A stretch of 64,000 nucleotides of DNA from Brenneria salicis ATCC 15712 = DSM 30166 (GCF_003315515.1 NZ_QNRY01000012.1:1-64000); one strand, 5' to 3'; positions 27,928 through 38,792 are shown, numbered from the stretch's first letter. The notes: a model not told the origin generated them from the letters alone. Numbers and translations are program-made.

Positions 27928-29100
27928 TTAGCCGCGCCAGGCGCGTGCCAGCAGGAGCACCATCAGCAACAGCACGGCGATGCCGAACATATTCACCAGC
28001 GGCCAGCCGCTGGTAAGCGCCATCATACTCCCCGCCGACAGCGACGCCAGCGCATTGGGGATAGCGATAGCCAGTGAGTTGATCCCCTGTAACCGGGATT
28101 TATGCACGGAATGGGTAAAGGTATTCAACATAAACGTGCCGCCGTTGAACATGAACGCCCAGCCGATGCCGTACATTATCAACGCAACCAGGAAATGCCA
28201 GAACGTTACGCCGCTTAACGCGACAACAATACCGATCACATTGCAGAGAATACCGGTGACGATCACCTGCGTAGCGCTCATCCGTTTTGCCAACACTACC
28301 AGCAGCAACGCCGGGGCATACATCGCCACAAAATGCCACTGCAATGCCGTCGCGCTGTTGTCCACCGAAAAGTGGTGCTGATGCATGGCGAGCGGCGCTG
28401 AATTCATCAGCAGCGTCATCACCACAAAACCGACCGTGCAACTCACCGTTCCCAACATAAACGCACGGCTTTTCAGAATTGAAAACAACGACGCTTCTTC
28501 CTTATGCGTTGCCGCGACAGGCGCCGTATTGGGTAATTTCAGCCCCAACAGCAATAGCGCCGTGAAGGTACAGATAACCGCCCCGGCGATAAAGCTGCCA
28601 AAGAAGGGATACGGCGACCATAAATAGGCGGATTGGCTGGCGGCGAAAGGTCCGATAAAACCGCCCAGGATCCCGCCGCTGATAACCCATGAAATCGCGC
28701 TGCTTTTTTGCTGCTGATCCGTAAAGATTTCCGCCGCCGCAAAACGATAATACTGATTGAACGCGCAGGACATGCCCAACATAAATGTGGAAAAAACAAA
28801 CAGGGCAAAACTGTTCAATACTATCGCCCACGCCGCCAGCAGCGAGCCCGTCACCCCCAGCAAGGCGCCGAAGATAAAAGCGTTGCGCCTGCCATATTTC
28901 GCCATCAGCGAGGAAACCGAGTAAATCATCAGCGTGGCGCCGCAGACCGTTGACGTAATTGGCAGCGTGGTCAACAACGGAACCGGCGTCATCAGGATGC
29001 CGACCAAGGTAGAAGAAAGGGTGATCAGCGAAATGATACTGCCCGTCAATCCCTGACCTAACACCAGTAATATCAAATTGTTACGTGATAATGCATCCAA
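27928..29100 (-). CDS. Major facilitator superfamily transporter, substrate unknown
   Basis: A 390-residue protein with about twelve hydrophobic segments and an MFS-type loop between helices 2 and 3 (SSLMAKYGRRNAFIFG). It most resembles drug/metabolite MFS permeases; I cannot name the substrate. The start appears to be TTG 29100 after AAGGA seven bases upstream; no in-frame ATG lies nearby. It sits between cyaA and the broken cyaY, genes that are direct neighbours in E. coli, so it is an insertion relative to that order. Its base composition is similar to its surroundings. Confidence 0.8.
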   Translation of the reverse strand: MDALSRNNLILLVLGQGLTGSIISLITLSSTLVGILMTPVPLLTTLPITSTVCGATLMIYSVSSLMAKYGRRNAFIFGALLGVTGSLLAAWAIVLNSFALFVFSTFMLGMSCAFNQYYRFAAAEIFTDQQQKSSAISWVISGGILGGFIGPFAASQSAYLWSPYPFFGSFIAGAVICTFTALLLLGLKLPNTAPVAATHKEEASLFSILKSRAFMLGTVSCTVGFVVMTLLMNSAPLAMHQHHFSVDNSATALQWHFVAMYAPALLLVVLAKRMSATQVIVTGILCNVIGIVVALSGVTFWHFLVALIMYGIGWAFMFNGGTFMLNTFTHSVHKSRLQGINSLAIAIPNALASLSAGSMMALTSGWPLVNMFGIAVLLLMVLLLARAWRG

Positions 29101-29131
29101 GGTGAAGTCCTTTTCTCAATACGGCGAAAAG

Positions 29132-29150
29132 AAAAAAGCCAGATCTGGCC
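29132..29150 (-). terminator. Possible terminator after cyaA
   Basis: On the minus strand the palindrome GCCAGATCTGGC (29138-29149) is followed by six T. The stem is short (GCCA/TGGC around GATC) but the T tract is good. It lies 22 bases after the cyaA stop. Confidence 0.5.
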
Positions 29151-29171
29151 AATGATGTTGAAGGATAAAAA

Positions 29172-31727
29172 CTAAAGTATCTTCAAGCGCTGCTTCATGA
29201 CCATTGTCTGACCCTCTGCGACTGGCGTAATACACAAATGGGAAAGCGCGCTGCTGCGGAAAGGGATCACCTGAGTTCGGCCATCCAATTGCACAATCTG
29301 ATAAAACTGCGGCAGATTGAAATTAATAAAGCTTGAACCATAAGTAAAGCGATCATGAGAGGACGAATAGAACCGGCTGACGTCACGCACCAGTTCTTCC
29401 TTGCTGCCTTCGCAGTGGCGGTACACTTCAACCCGGTTGGACTCATCCAGAATATAGATATTAAAGCCCCGATTTTCATCAAGATCTTCAAAGAAGAACT
29501 GGATAATCCCTTCACTGGCCACACCATCCACCACCGCTGGCAAATGCACATGGTTGGTTTCCACCTGAACAGGCTGACCTTGCAGTTTATTGTTGGAGAT
29601 CGCGCCATAAAACTCGACGGCGTTTTCCAACTTCTGTACCGAGACGCTCAGCCGTTCAAAGAACAATCCCCAGGTTTGTCCGGCCACTTTCACCGCTTTG
29701 AAGCGGCTGGGCTCCTGACGTGTGCTGGTCAGGCGTAGTTCAATACATTCAGATACCAGCTGTTGTACGCGAGTACGAATCAGGCCGCGTAAATGCTGGC
29801 TATAACAGAAAACTTCCAGCGATTCCGGCAACGCGGCGTCCTGATGCATCTTGCCCAGAATGGTTTTCAGCGCTTCCAGTACCGCCTGCTCGCCGCTGAA
29901 ATGCAGAGTACGCACTTCATTCCAGGAGTTGCGGTACAGCAAATCGATACTTCCCACCAGACATTGCTGCTGCTGACCGAAACTGAAAACATCCAGATGG
30001 CGGAAATCAAAATGCACCACCTGATTACGGAAGGCGGCGGTGGGGTCATATTCCAGATTGACGATGATCGCCAGATGACGGATCTCACACGGACTGTAGA
30101 GCGCTTTCGGCGTCGGCGCGGGTAGACGCAGCGGGAAATGGCTTGAAACATCCGCCACCAGCTCCTGCAAGCGGGTGATGTCGCACAATTCGTTGCCTTT
30201 GATGTACAAGCGCGTGGCAGGCGTCAGCAGGCCGTTAAAGTAGGCCCAGGCCACCAGCTTGTTCAGATAGCGGTTATACTCCAGCGGCTGATGGCTGATG
30301 ATGGCGTCCATCGACGGCGCCTGATTGTACAGATACCAGCCGGTGCGGTTGGCGCGTCCGGCAGGCACATAAATAAAGGTCAGATTCGGCTCGGATAAAT
30401 CAGGCGAAATCTGCGGATTCAGCAGCGTCACTTTGCCCGGCAATGCTTCAAATGCGGCATAGAGCTTACGGGTGAGAACGCCGATATCCTGCGGACTGGC
30501 GCTCACGCTCAGATTGTTACGGCGGGCAAAGCGAATCAGGTTGCGATAAGTCTGCATCATCGCGTCGAGCAGTTCATTGTGTGCTTCGCGCACACGCTCG
30601 ATTTTCCAGTTGGCGCGATTATCCAGCATCGCCAGATACTCAGGACTCCAGTCCCACTCCTGCACCAGTTGGCTCAGGATTTGACGGCGCCAGACTACGC
30701 AGGCGCGCTCTCTGGATAATTTTTCACAGACTTTCAGATAGAAACAGCGACGAGCCAGATCCAGGCGGGTTGGATCGTTAATCGCCGTCAGATAACGGGT
30801 AACGCGTTCCAGCATCATGCAGTAGGGGTCCAGACCGAAAGAAACGATCTCGCCTTTGTGCAAACGCGCTTTAATATCCATTGAAAGCAGATGCGTATCG
30901 GGATATTCCCAGGAATAGGCTTCCAGCAGCAGCGTTTTCAACACCGCCTTATAGGGGGAATCGATGCTTTTATACAACTGCCACAGGCTGGCGCCGAAAT
31001 ACTCTTCCGCAGAAAGCGTACTCAGCCCGCCCAGATCCAGCCACTCGTTCGGCGCCAGAGCGCTTTGAGCATACAGCGACAGCACGTATTCGTCATAGTT
31101 TGACTCTTCTTCAACCGGTACCATATTCCATAGAATACGCTTACCCGCCATACGCACCGCAGTACGATAAAACTCATCCAGCAACAGGATATGTTGTGTG
31201 GAACCGCAATCCTCACCGCCGAGGCTGCCGCTTTCATTATGGCGGAAGCGGTTTTCATCCATCAGGAAGAAGCTGACATCCACGCCTTGCGCGGCCGCCC
31301 ACTGTTCCAGCAGCTTACATTTCTGCTGCAACCGCGAACGCTCTTCATTATCGAGCCAGGACTGATGACAAACCCAGATATCCAGATCAGAACTGCAACT
31401 CTGACCAATGGAAGCGGTGCTGCCCATTGAGTAGACGCCGGTGATCGGCAACTCGCCTTGCTCGTGCGAATCCGCCAACTGGCCCCATTTTAATTCGATG
31501 TTATCCAGGTAGCGCTGTTGTTTTTCATCAGGCGTGTAAAAGCAGATACCGTGCGGAACCTTGCCTTCAAGGTAGCCTGGCATCAACGGGTGATGATGAT
31601 GTAATAAGATCGGCAAAAGACTGTAGACCTGCTGAAAAGCGGGCTTCATTGCTTCCAGAGCACGATCAACCCGCAGTTGGTTGATCGCATCCAGTCTTTG
31701 CTTCAAAGTCTCGATATAGAAGTACAA
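29172..31727 (-). CDS. cyaA: Class I adenylate cyclase
   Basis: Makes cyclic AMP for CRP. The protein has 851 residues (E. coli 848). The N-terminal catalytic half contains [17 protein letters not shown] with metal-binding Asp114 and Asp116. The C-terminal half is the regulatory region that responds to phosphorylated enzyme IIA-Glc. The start codon is TTG 31727, as in E. coli, where the rare start keeps expression low. Divergent from hemC; a CRP site at 31830-31845 matches the E. coli autorepression site. Confidence 0.97.
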   Translation of the reverse strand: MYFYIETLKQRLDAINQLRVDRALEAMKPAFQQVYSLLPILLHHHHPLMPGYLEGKVPHGICFYTPDEKQQRYLDNIELKWGQLADSHEQGELPITGVYSMGSTASIGQSCSSDLDIWVCHQSWLDNEERSRLQQKCKLLEQWAAAQGVDVSFFLMDENRFRHNESGSLGGEDCGSTQHILLLDEFYRTAVRMAGKRILWNMVPVEEESNYDEYVLSLYAQSALAPNEWLDLGGLSTLSAEEYFGASLWQLYKSIDSPYKAVLKTLLLEAYSWEYPDTHLLSMDIKARLHKGEIVSFGLDPYCMMLERVTRYLTAINDPTRLDLARRCFYLKVCEKLSRERACVVWRRQILSQLVQEWDWSPEYLAMLDNRANWKIERVREAHNELLDAMMQTYRNLIRFARRNNLSVSASPQDIGVLTRKLYAAFEALPGKVTLLNPQISPDLSEPNLTFIYVPAGRANRTGWYLYNQAPSMDAIISHQPLEYNRYLNKLVAWAYFNGLLTPATRLYIKGNELCDITRLQELVADVSSHFPLRLPAPTPKALYSPCEIRHLAIIVNLEYDPTAAFRNQVVHFDFRHLDVFSFGQQQQCLVGSIDLLYRNSWNEVRTLHFSGEQAVLEALKTILGKMHQDAALPESLEVFCYSQHLRGLIRTRVQQLVSECIELRLTSTRQEPSRFKAVKVAGQTWGLFFERLSVSVQKLENAVEFYGAISNNKLQGQPVQVETNHVHLPAVVDGVASEGIIQFFFEDLDENRGFNIYILDESNRVEVYRHCEGSKEELVRDVSRFYSSSHDRFTYGSSFINFNLPQFYQIVQLDGRTQVIPFRSSALSHLCITPVAEGQTMVMKQRLKIL

Positions 31728-31829
31728 GACGTTTCGCCTGATGATTATCCCAGTGCCTAGAAAAAAACCCGTATTCCAAATCTGCCGCTGATGAAATTAT
31801 AAGAATGTTTGGCAAAATATTGCTGGAAA

Positions 31830-31845
31830 CGTGATCAATTTAACA
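31830..31845. promoter_or_regulatory. CRP site repressing cyaA
   Basis: Minus-strand TGTTAAATTGATCACG is the core of the CRP site in the E. coli cyaA P2 promoter and appears unchanged. It lies about 100 bases upstream of the TTG start and would mediate negative feedback of cAMP-CRP on cyaA. Confidence 0.85.
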
Positions 31846-32059
31846 CCTTGCTGATTGAGCGTAAAGAAAGTAAAGAAAGTTAGACTTATCTATCTTGCTT
31901 TTATTACGTTTTTTCAGTTGCCCGAACCAGCCCGCTCTCTCATCGCCACCTTCCTGTGTCTCGCCTGTACGTTTAAAGACGTACCGCCCATGTCCGTAAC
32001 CTGACACTTGCGCACCATCAGTGATACGATGGTGGAAAATGATAAAAACGGTATCAAGC

Positions 32060-33001
32060 ATGGTAGACAACATTATTAGAATTGCCACCCGACAAAGCCC
32101 GCTCGCCCTGTGGCAAGCACGATATGTGCAACAACGTCTGACGCAATTCCACCCCCAACTTCAGGTCGAACTGGTCCCTATGGTGACCCGCGGCGATGTC
32201 ATTCTGGATACCCCGCTGGCGAAGGTGGGCGGTAAGGGTTTGTTTGTCAAAGAATTGGAGTTGGCGCTGCTGGCGGGCCTCGCCGATATTGCCGTTCACT
32301 CCATGAAAGATGTTCCGATCGAATTCCCTGACGGCCTCGGACTCGTCACCATCTGTGAACGGGACGACCCGCGCGATGCTTTCGTTTCCAATCACTACGC
32401 CAGCCTCGATCAATTACCCGCCGGCAGTTGCGTAGGCACGTCCAGCCTGCGCCGCCAGTGCCAATTGCGCGCCAGACGGCCTGATCTGATCATTCGGGAT
32501 TTACGCGGCAATGTCGGTACGCGCCTGTCAAAACTGGATAACGGCGAATACGACGCCATTATTCTGGCGGTGGCGGGCCTGAAACGCCTGAAGCTGGAAG
32601 ATCGCATCCGCAGCGCTCTCAGCCCTGAAGAATCACTGCCTGCCGTCGGGCAAGGGGCGATCGGCATTGAATGTCGGTTAAATGACGAACGTACCCGGCG
32701 ATTGCTTGCCCCGTTGAACCATGCCGCCACCGCCGCCCGCGTGCAGGCGGAACGGGCGATGAATCTCCGTCTGGAAGGCGGGTGTCAGGTGCCTATCGGC
32801 AGTTACGCCGAATTGAAAGATGACACCTTGTGGCTGCGCGCGCTGGTCGGCGCCCCGGATGGCAGCCGGATCATCGTCGGTGAACGTACTGGCGACATGG
32901 CGGATGCCGCGCAAATCGGCACCTCGCTGGCGGAAGAATTATTAGCGAAAGGGGCTCGTGAAATCCTGCAATCCGTCTATCAGGAAACGCCCTCATCATG
33001 A
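32060..33001 (+). CDS. hemC: Porphobilinogen deaminase
   Basis: Hydroxymethylbilane synthase, 313 residues (as E. coli), joining four porphobilinogens in haem and sirohaem synthesis. The dipyrromethane cofactor cysteine is Cys242 in [10 protein letters not shown]. The conserved N-terminus is [20 protein letters not shown], so ATG 32060 is used rather than the open frame from 32021. It is the first gene of hemCDXY, with the hemD start overlapping its stop. Confidence 0.96.
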   Translation: MVDNIIRIATRQSPLALWQARYVQQRLTQFHPQLQVELVPMVTRGDVILDTPLAKVGGKGLFVKELELALLAGLADIAVHSMKDVPIEFPDGLGLVTICERDDPRDAFVSNHYASLDQLPAGSCVGTSSLRRQCQLRARRPDLIIRDLRGNVGTRLSKLDNGEYDAIILAVAGLKRLKLEDRIRSALSPEESLPAVGQGAIGIECRLNDERTRRLLAPLNHAATAARVQAERAMNLRLEGGCQVPIGSYAELKDDTLWLRALVGAPDGSRIIVGERTGDMADAAQIGTSLAEELLAKGAREILQSVYQETPSS

Positions 33002-33738
33002 CCATTCTGGTGACCCGTCCGTCACCGGCTGGCGAGCAACTGGTGACCCGATTGCGAAAACTGGGCTACAGCGCCTGGCACAGCCCGCTGATTGAGTTTT
33101 CACCGGGCCATGAATTGAACCAGTTACCGACTCGGCTGGCCGCGTTGCAACCCGGCGACATGGTGTTTGCACTCTCACAGCATGCGATAAATTATGCCGA
33201 TCCGCTGCTGACCCGGACAGGCAATGGCTGGCCTTCCACGCTAATCTACTATGCTATTGGCAGGACAACCGCACTGACGTTGCACAAAGTCAGCGCACAG
33301 CCTGTTTCCTACCCTCAGGATAGAGAAACCAGCGAAACATTGTTGCAACTTCCCGAACTTCAGCATGTTAATGGCAAACAAGCGCTATTATTACGGGGTA
33401 ACGGCGGTAGGGAACTGCTTGGCGCCACCCTCGCCGCGCGGGGCGCCGGCGTGGTTTACTGTGAATGTTATCAACGCCGCGCCGTACATTACGACGGGCT
33501 GGAACAGAGTCGTCACTGGCAACAGGCTGGTATTGACAGGGTGGTGATCACCAGCGGAGAAATGCTACAACAGATCTATAATTTAGTTCCTGATTACTAT
33601 CGGACTTCCTGGTTACTCGGATGTCAGGTGATTGTGGTCAGTGAACGCCTGGCAACGCAGGCGCGTCAGCTTGGCTGGCGCCATATTCGAGTAGCCGATA
33701 ACGCCGACAACGATGCGCTCGTGCGCGCACTACAATAA
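32998..33738 (+). CDS. hemD: Uroporphyrinogen-III synthase
   Basis: A 246-residue enzyme (as E. coli) that cyclises hydroxymethylbilane with inversion of ring D. It has the bilobal HemD fold, with [23 protein letters not shown] at the start and [17 protein letters not shown] in the second lobe. ATG 32998 overlaps the hemC stop by four bases (ATGA), implying coupled translation and matched enzyme amounts. Confidence 0.96.
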   Translation: MTILVTRPSPAGEQLVTRLRKLGYSAWHSPLIEFSPGHELNQLPTRLAALQPGDMVFALSQHAINYADPLLTRTGNGWPSTLIYYAIGRTTALTLHKVSAQPVSYPQDRETSETLLQLPELQHVNGKQALLLRGNGGRELLGATLAARGAGVVYCECYQRRAVHYDGLEQSRHWQQAGIDRVVITSGEMLQQIYNLVPDYYRTSWLLGCQVIVVSERLATQARQLGWRHIRVADNADNDALVRALQ

Positions 33739-33761
33739 ACCTGATCATGGGATGTACCATT

Positions 33762-34889
33762 ATGACGGAACACAATACCCCAACAGCCCCGTCCGAAGAG
33801 GTTACAGAGCGGGCTGACCCCGCTCATCAGCCACAGGATCCCGCACCGCAACCAGCCAAACGAACAGGCGCCCTGCTGGGGGCTATCGCGATTATTATTG
33901 CGCTGGCGCTGAGCGGCGGACTTTACTATTACAGCCAGCAGCAGGCCCAACAAACGTCTGCCGCCATTGTGCGGCTGGAATCCCGGTTAAGCTCGCTACA
34001 ACAAGAGCAACAGCAGGAACGCCAGCAGTGGCAAGATGCGCAGCAGCAACATACCAAAGTGCAGGAAGAGGCCGAACAGCGTCTTAACGCCTTAACGCGT
34101 CAGTCGGATGAACTACGTGAAAAGCTGGCGGCATTGTCCAATCACGACACCAACACCTGGTTGCTGACGCAATCTGATTTTCTGGTAAAAATGGCCGCCA
34201 GAAAACTATGGAGTGATAAAGACGTCACCACGGCCGGCGCGTTACTGAAAAGCGCGGATAACAGTCTGGCGGAAATGAACGATCCAAGCCTGATCGAAGT
34301 TCGCCGCGCGCTGACCAATGATATCAGCGCGCTGGCTAGCGTCAGTCAAATCGATTTCGACGGTATCATTCTCAAAGTGAACCAATTGACCGATCAGATA
34401 GATAACCTGCGTCTGGCCGATAACGATATCGACGAAGCGCCGATGGATGAAAACAGCACGGAGTTATCCGCTTCGCTCAGCGAATGGCGGCAGAACCTCA
34501 GCAAAAGCTGGCGCAACTTTCTGACTGACTTCATTACCGTTCGCCGCCGGGACAGCGCGGAGGAACCGCTGTTAGCACCCAGCCAGGATGTGTATTTGCG
34601 CGAGAATATCCGTTCGCGCTTGCTGGTCGCGGCGCAGGCGATCCCGCGTCATCAGAATGAAGTGTATAAACAATCCCTGGAAACCGCCGCCACATGGGTC
34701 AGAGCTTATTTCGACACCACAGACCCAACGACTCAGGCCTTTCTGGATCAGCTTGATGAACTGAGCCAACAATCGATCTCGATGGATGTGCCTGCCGAAT
34801 TGCAAAGTCAGCCGTTGCTGGAAAAACTGATGCAGACCAGAGTCCGTAACTTGCTGGCACAGACGCCGGCGATACAGCAGGAGGGCTGA
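33762..34889 (+). CDS. hemX: HemX membrane protein of the hemCDXY operon
   Basis: A 375-residue inner-membrane protein (E. coli HemX about 393). A proline/glutamate-rich cytoplasmic head (1-35) precedes one transmembrane helix (about 40-62) and a long Gln/Glu-rich coiled coil (about 75-130). The periplasmic HemX domain follows. It was formerly annotated as a uroporphyrinogen methyltransferase; its real role is not known. ATG 33762 (MTEHNTP) is preferred over the upstream ATG 33747. Confidence 0.93.
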   Translation: MTEHNTPTAPSEEVTERADPAHQPQDPAPQPAKRTGALLGAIAIIIALALSGGLYYYSQQQAQQTSAAIVRLESRLSSLQQEQQQERQQWQDAQQQHTKVQEEAEQRLNALTRQSDELREKLAALSNHDTNTWLLTQSDFLVKMAARKLWSDKDVTTAGALLKSADNSLAEMNDPSLIEVRRALTNDISALASVSQIDFDGIILKVNQLTDQIDNLRLADNDIDEAPMDENSTELSASLSEWRQNLSKSWRNFLTDFITVRRRDSAEEPLLAPSQDVYLRENIRSRLLVAAQAIPRHQNEVYKQSLETAATWVRAYFDTTDPTTQAFLDQLDELSQQSISMDVPAELQSQPLLEKLMQTRVRNLLAQTPAIQQEG

Positions 34890-34891
34890 AC

Positions 34892-36088
34892 ATGTTGAGA
34901 GTCTTGTTGCTGTTTCTGCTGCTGATTGCAGGCGTGGTGCTCGGCCCGATGGTGGCCGGTCATCAAGGTTATGTGCTGATTCAAACGGACAACTACAACA
35001 TTGAAACCAGCGTGACCGGTCTGGCGATTATGCTGGTGTTGCTGTTCCTGATCCTGCTGGCCGTCGAATGGATTATCCGTCGCGTTTTTCGTACCGGAGC
35101 GCGCACGCGGGGCTGGTTCCTTGGCCGTAAGCGCAACCGGGCCAGAAAACAGACCAAAGCGGCGTTGCTTAAACTGGCGGAAGGAGATTATCGACAGGTT
35201 GAGAAATTAATGACGCGCAATGCCGATCATGCCGAACAGCCGGTGGTCAATTACCTGCTGGCGGCGGAAGCCGCTCAACAGCGCGGCGATGAATTCCGCA
35301 CCAAACAATATCTGGAACGAGCGGCGGAAATTGCCGATAGCGACCCGCTACCGGTGGATATCACCCGTGTGCGTATTCAGTTGGCGCGCCATGAAGATCA
35401 TGCCGCGCGTCATGGCGTCGACCGCCTGCTGGAAGTCGCCCCTCGTCATCCCGAAGTCTTGCGTCTGGCTGAGCAGGCGTTTTTGCGCACTCATGCCTAC
35501 AGCGCGTTGTTGGATATTCTGCCCGCCATGCGCAAACTGCCTTCTTATGACGAAGCGCATGTCCGGCAACTGCAACAGCAGGCTTACATCGGCCTGATGG
35601 ATCAAGCCATGGCGGATGGCGGTAATGAAGGACTGAAGCAATGGTGGAACAGCCAAAGTCGTAAAGTTCGTCATGAAGTGCCTTTACAAGTGGCGATGGT
35701 CGAACATTTGATTGAATGCGACGACCATGATACCGCACAGAAAATTATCCTTGATGGGCTCAAGCGCCAGTATGACGAACGGCTGATTCTGTTGATGCCG
35801 CGTCTTAAAGCGGGCAACCCGGACCAACTGGAAAAAATGCTGCGTCAGCACATCAAGCAGCACGGCGCTACGCCGTTGCTGAGCAGTACGCTGGGGCAAT
35901 TGTTGATGAAACATGGCGAGTGGCAACAGGCCAGCGATGCTTTCCGGGACGCGCTGGCACAACGGCCGGATGCGTATGACTACGCCTGGCGCGCGGATGC
36001 GCTTGATCGACTTCATTTACCGGAGGAAGCCGCTCAAATGCGCAGAGAAGGTTTATTGCTGACGTTACAGCAGCCTTCGTCAGAGTAA
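34892..36088 (+). CDS. hemY: HemY, TPR protein of haem biosynthesis operon
   Basis: A 398-residue protein (as E. coli HemY). Two N-terminal membrane helices (about 1-23 and 40-62) are followed by a basic linker (GRKRNRARKQTK) and tetratricopeptide-like repeats facing the cytoplasm or periplasm. Its role in haem synthesis is not fully defined. It starts two bases after hemX. A long-stem hairpin closes the operon at 36093-36120. In E. coli aslA/aslB follow toward the tRNA cluster; here an accessory block replaces them. Confidence 0.95.
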   Translation: MLRVLLLFLLLIAGVVLGPMVAGHQGYVLIQTDNYNIETSVTGLAIMLVLLFLILLAVEWIIRRVFRTGARTRGWFLGRKRNRARKQTKAALLKLAEGDYRQVEKLMTRNADHAEQPVVNYLLAAEAAQQRGDEFRTKQYLERAAEIADSDPLPVDITRVRIQLARHEDHAARHGVDRLLEVAPRHPEVLRLAEQAFLRTHAYSALLDILPAMRKLPSYDEAHVRQLQQQAYIGLMDQAMADGGNEGLKQWWNSQSRKVRHEVPLQVAMVEHLIECDDHDTAQKIILDGLKRQYDERLILLMPRLKAGNPDQLEKMLRQHIKQHGATPLLSSTLGQLLMKHGEWQQASDAFRDALAQRPDAYDYAWRADALDRLHLPEEAAQMRREGLLLTLQQPSSE

Positions 36089-36092
36089 ACGC

Positions 36093-36120
36093 CATGGGGC
36101 GTCGATAGGGACGCCCCATG
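36093..36120 (+). terminator. Hairpin closing hemCDXY
   Basis: Perfect 10-bp stem CATGGGGCGT / ACGCCCCATG with an eight-base loop, four bases after the hemY stop. The following bases (ATTCTGATG) are not T-rich, so termination may need Rho. Confidence 0.55.
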
Positions 36121-36347
36121 ATTCTGATGCCCTATCATTATGAATTGTCTTAATTTTCCCCCCGCCTCTTGATTTACCCGCATTGTCCTCAATGTATGAC
36201 CGTGATAGCGCACTTATTCTGTCTGCTATGCTTTAAGGATAAGTGAATATTCATGGTTCAAAAGCGAATGTCAGGCAACCGGCATGTATTTATCTCGCTG
36301 CCATTACAAAACCTGTCACGACGAATCCAGCATACCAGGAGTAAAAG

Positions 36348-37025
36348 ATGAAGATATTGATGGTGTTAACCTCACATGATCGGCTGGGAGATACCGGCAA
36401 GAAAACGGGTTTCTGGTTGGAGGAATTCGCTGCGCCTTATTATGCGTTTAAAGATGCCGGCGCCGTTATCACGCTGGCTTCACCGCAAGGTGGGCAACCG
36501 CCGCTCGATCCCGTAAGCGATGAACCAGATGCTCAGACCGAGGACACCGATCGCTTTAAACAAGACGCTGAAGCACAAGCGGCGCTGGCCTCGACGAAAC
36601 GGTTATCCGAGGTGAAAGAAACGGACTTCGATGCCGTCTTTTACCCTGGCGGTCACGGTCCGCTGTGGGATTTGGCCGAAGATCGTCACTCCATCGCCTT
36701 GATCGAAGCGTTCTCTCAGGCCGGTAAACCCGTCGGGGTGGTTTGCCATGCGCCGGGCGTGTTGCGTCATGTCCGTGGCGCCGATGGCGACTCGCTGGTC
36801 AAAGGCCGAAAGGTCACAGGCTTTTCCAATACCGAAGAAGATGCCGTGCAGTTGACGAATATTGTGCCGTTTCTGGTTGAGGATGAACTTAAACAAAAAG
36901 GCGGGCTGTATGAGAAAGGCGCGGACTGGCAGCCCTATGTGGTGACTGACGGCTTGTTGGTGACGGGGCAAAACCCTGCCAGTTCCGCACCAGTCGCCGC
37001 CGCATTGCTAAAACTGTTGGCCTGA
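36348..37025 (+). CDS. DJ-1/PfpI-family glutamine amidotransferase-like protein
   Basis: A 225-residue protein of the DJ-1/PfpI superfamily, type-1 glutamine amidotransferase-like branch, similar in architecture to Hsp31-type glyoxalase III proteins. The nucleophile elbow is VVCHAPGVL (Cys133, His134), with GGHGPLWDLA near 101-110 and a conserved Glu in WLEEFAAPY (25-26). Such proteins detoxify methylglyoxal or act as stress chaperones, but the exact activity cannot be fixed from sequence. ATG 36348 follows AGGAG. It is a single gene with its own terminator at 37048-37078. Confidence 0.88.
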   Translation: MKILMVLTSHDRLGDTGKKTGFWLEEFAAPYYAFKDAGAVITLASPQGGQPPLDPVSDEPDAQTEDTDRFKQDAEAQAALASTKRLSEVKETDFDAVFYPGGHGPLWDLAEDRHSIALIEAFSQAGKPVGVVCHAPGVLRHVRGADGDSLVKGRKVTGFSNTEEDAVQLTNIVPFLVEDELKQKGGLYEKGADWQPYVVTDGLLVTGQNPASSAPVAAALLKLLA

Positions 37026-37047
37026 AACGTTCCCGGTCATATTCTGT

Positions 37048-37078
37048 CGGCACTGAATATAGATTCAGCGCCGTTTTT
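37048..37078 (+). terminator. Intrinsic terminator after the PfpI-like gene
   Basis: Stem CGGCACTGAAT / ATTCAGCGCCG (one A-C mismatch) followed by TTTTTATTTAT, 22 bases after the stop. Confidence 0.8.
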
Positions 37079-37099
37079 ATTTATGGCGAAAAAATAGTG

Positions 37100-37132
37100 A
37101 AAAAAAACGCTTATCAATAAATGATAAGCGTT
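37100..37132 (-). terminator. Intrinsic terminator read on the minus strand
   Basis: Perfect 11-bp stem AACGCTTATCA / TGATAAGCGTT (37106-37132) with, on the minus strand, eight T at 37100-37107. It would end a transcript coming from the right, such as a long read-through of the M20 hydrolase operon or an unseen small RNA in 37133-37634. Confidence 0.7.
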
Positions 37133-37634
37133 AAAAAAATCAGGTCTGTAAGACAACAGTATGGCGCCTCACTCAACGTTATGTCCGGGAAAATCCGATG
37201 GAGAAACATCTTCATCTGGAGTTGGACGATAGGCACCTTAAATTGGCTCTGCGTCATTCCCAGGATTATGAAGCCTAAGCAAACATAGAAGGTGGAATGA
37301 GCATCTACGCTTATATTTAAGCACAAAATATGCCAACTTGCACATCCCAATTACCACAAAGGCATCAGACTATAATAATCCACTGATAAAAAAGATATTT
37401 TTATTTTCCTGCGAACGATACACGACGAGAAAAACGAGCGAAGAATAAGCCAGAGGGTTGACAAAAAACGTCGCTGCCAAGAGACAGATTACTAAATTTA
37501 CAGCTAAGCTCTTATTAATCAATAAATTATACGTCACCTTTCGGCGACATTCAGCGCAGCCCTTGTCGTTAAATCGCAACAATCCCTATGTTCACCTCCG
37601 GCATGACTCACTGTCAGGCCGGAGGCGCCGACGC
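37133..37634. other. Unassigned 500-base stretch downstream of the accessory operon
   Basis: No convincing gene. A plus-strand frame of 26 codons from ATG 37198 (MEKHLHLELDDRHLKLALRH) looks protein-like but is isolated and has no clear ribosome site. Other open frames here are low in coding character. With the minus-strand terminator at 37100-37132, a minus-strand transcript end or small RNA is possible. It may also be debris of deleted genes such as aslA/aslB. Confidence 0.35.
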
Positions 37635-38792
37635 TTATGCCTGAGCGAGTTGCTCCAGACTCTGTTTCGCCATCTGGTACAGATAGTGAGCCGTTGGGAA
37701 CAACGCGCGGTCATCCACACGGAATTTAGGATGATGCAGCGCATACGGGCCGCCAGAGCCCACCATCATAAAGGTGCCAGGCAGCTTTTGCTGATAGAAC
37801 GCGAAATCCTCACCGATCGGGCTGGCCTCGACACGACGCGCTTCAAAGCCTTCTTCAATCGCCACTTTCAGAGCGAAATCGACCCACTCCGCCGTATTGA
37901 CCACCGATGGCGGCCCGGCGTGCCAGATAAACTCAATTTCGGCGGCGAAGGCGCTGGCGATACCAGCCACAATCTGACGAAAGCGCTGTTCAATCAACTC
38001 ACGCACGTCCTGACTGAATGTTCTTACCGTTCCTTCAAGATAAGCCGTATCAGGGATTACATTCCAAGTACTGCCGCTGTGCACCTGAGTGATCGACACC
38101 ACGACATTGTTATCAGACGGAACGGTGCGACTGATGATGGTCTGCACCGATGAAATCAACTGCCCAAGAATGATAATCGGATCATTTCCTTCATGCGGCT
38201 TCGCCGCATGGCACCCTTTCGCCGCAATCTTGATTTCAAACCGGTCCACGCCCGCCGTCAATGCGCCATCTTTACCGCCAATCACGCCAACGGGCAATGT
38301 CGGATCGTTATGAATGCCAAAGATTGCCGCCGCGTTGTCTAACGCGCCAGTGGCGATGACTTGCGGGGCGCCCAGTCCCGTTTCTTCAGCGGCCTGAAAC
38401 AGAATACGCACCGTACCTTTTAGCTCAGGTTCAATTTTCTTCAGCAGGATAGCCGCGCCCAATGCGGCGGAAGAGTGAAAATCATGTCCGCAGGCATGCA
38501 TGACGCCTTTGCTGGTTGAGGTGAATTCCACACCAGACTCTTCTTCGATCGGCAGCGCATCAATGTCGGAACGAACGATCACCAACGGGCCGTCTTGTTG
38601 TCCGCCCACTTCGGCGACGAGTCCTGTTTTCAGCGGCAAATCGAGAATACGGATACCTTCTTTTTCCAGCACGTCTCTGATTTTGCGAGTCGTTTCAAAT
38701 TCTTCGTTTGATAATTCAGGGTGCCGATGCAAATCGTGGCGAAACGCCTGAATAAACTGAGCCAGCGGCTCATGCTGAGATGCTATTTTCAT
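37635..38792 (-). CDS. M20-family N-acyl-amino-acid hydrolase (YxeP-like)
   Basis: A 385-residue zinc peptidase-family amidohydrolase of the group with YxeP, HipO and plant IAA-amino-acid hydrolases. Metal ligands are visible at Cys101 and His103 (HACGHDFHSS), Glu136/Glu137 (AAEETGLG), His161 (GIHNDP) and a C-terminal His (ALHHPKF). A dimerisation domain occupies about 180-290. These enzymes remove acyl groups from N-acylated amino acids. As the last gene of a six-gene operon with an acetyltransferase, it would remove the acetyl group after the lyase step. It starts 77 bases after the ATPase gene. Substrate inferred from context only. Confidence 0.88.
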   Translation of the reverse strand: MKIASQHEPLAQFIQAFRHDLHRHPELSNEEFETTRKIRDVLEKEGIRILDLPLKTGLVAEVGGQQDGPLVIVRSDIDALPIEEESGVEFTSTSKGVMHACGHDFHSSAALGAAILLKKIEPELKGTVRILFQAAEETGLGAPQVIATGALDNAAAIFGIHNDPTLPVGVIGGKDGALTAGVDRFEIKIAAKGCHAAKPHEGNDPIIILGQLISSVQTIISRTVPSDNNVVVSITQVHSGSTWNVIPDTAYLEGTVRTFSQDVRELIEQRFRQIVAGIASAFAAEIEFIWHAGPPSVVNTAEWVDFALKVAIEEGFEARRVEASPIGEDFAFYQQKLPGTFMMVGSGGPYALHHPKFRVDDRALFPTAHYLYQMAKQSLEQLAQA

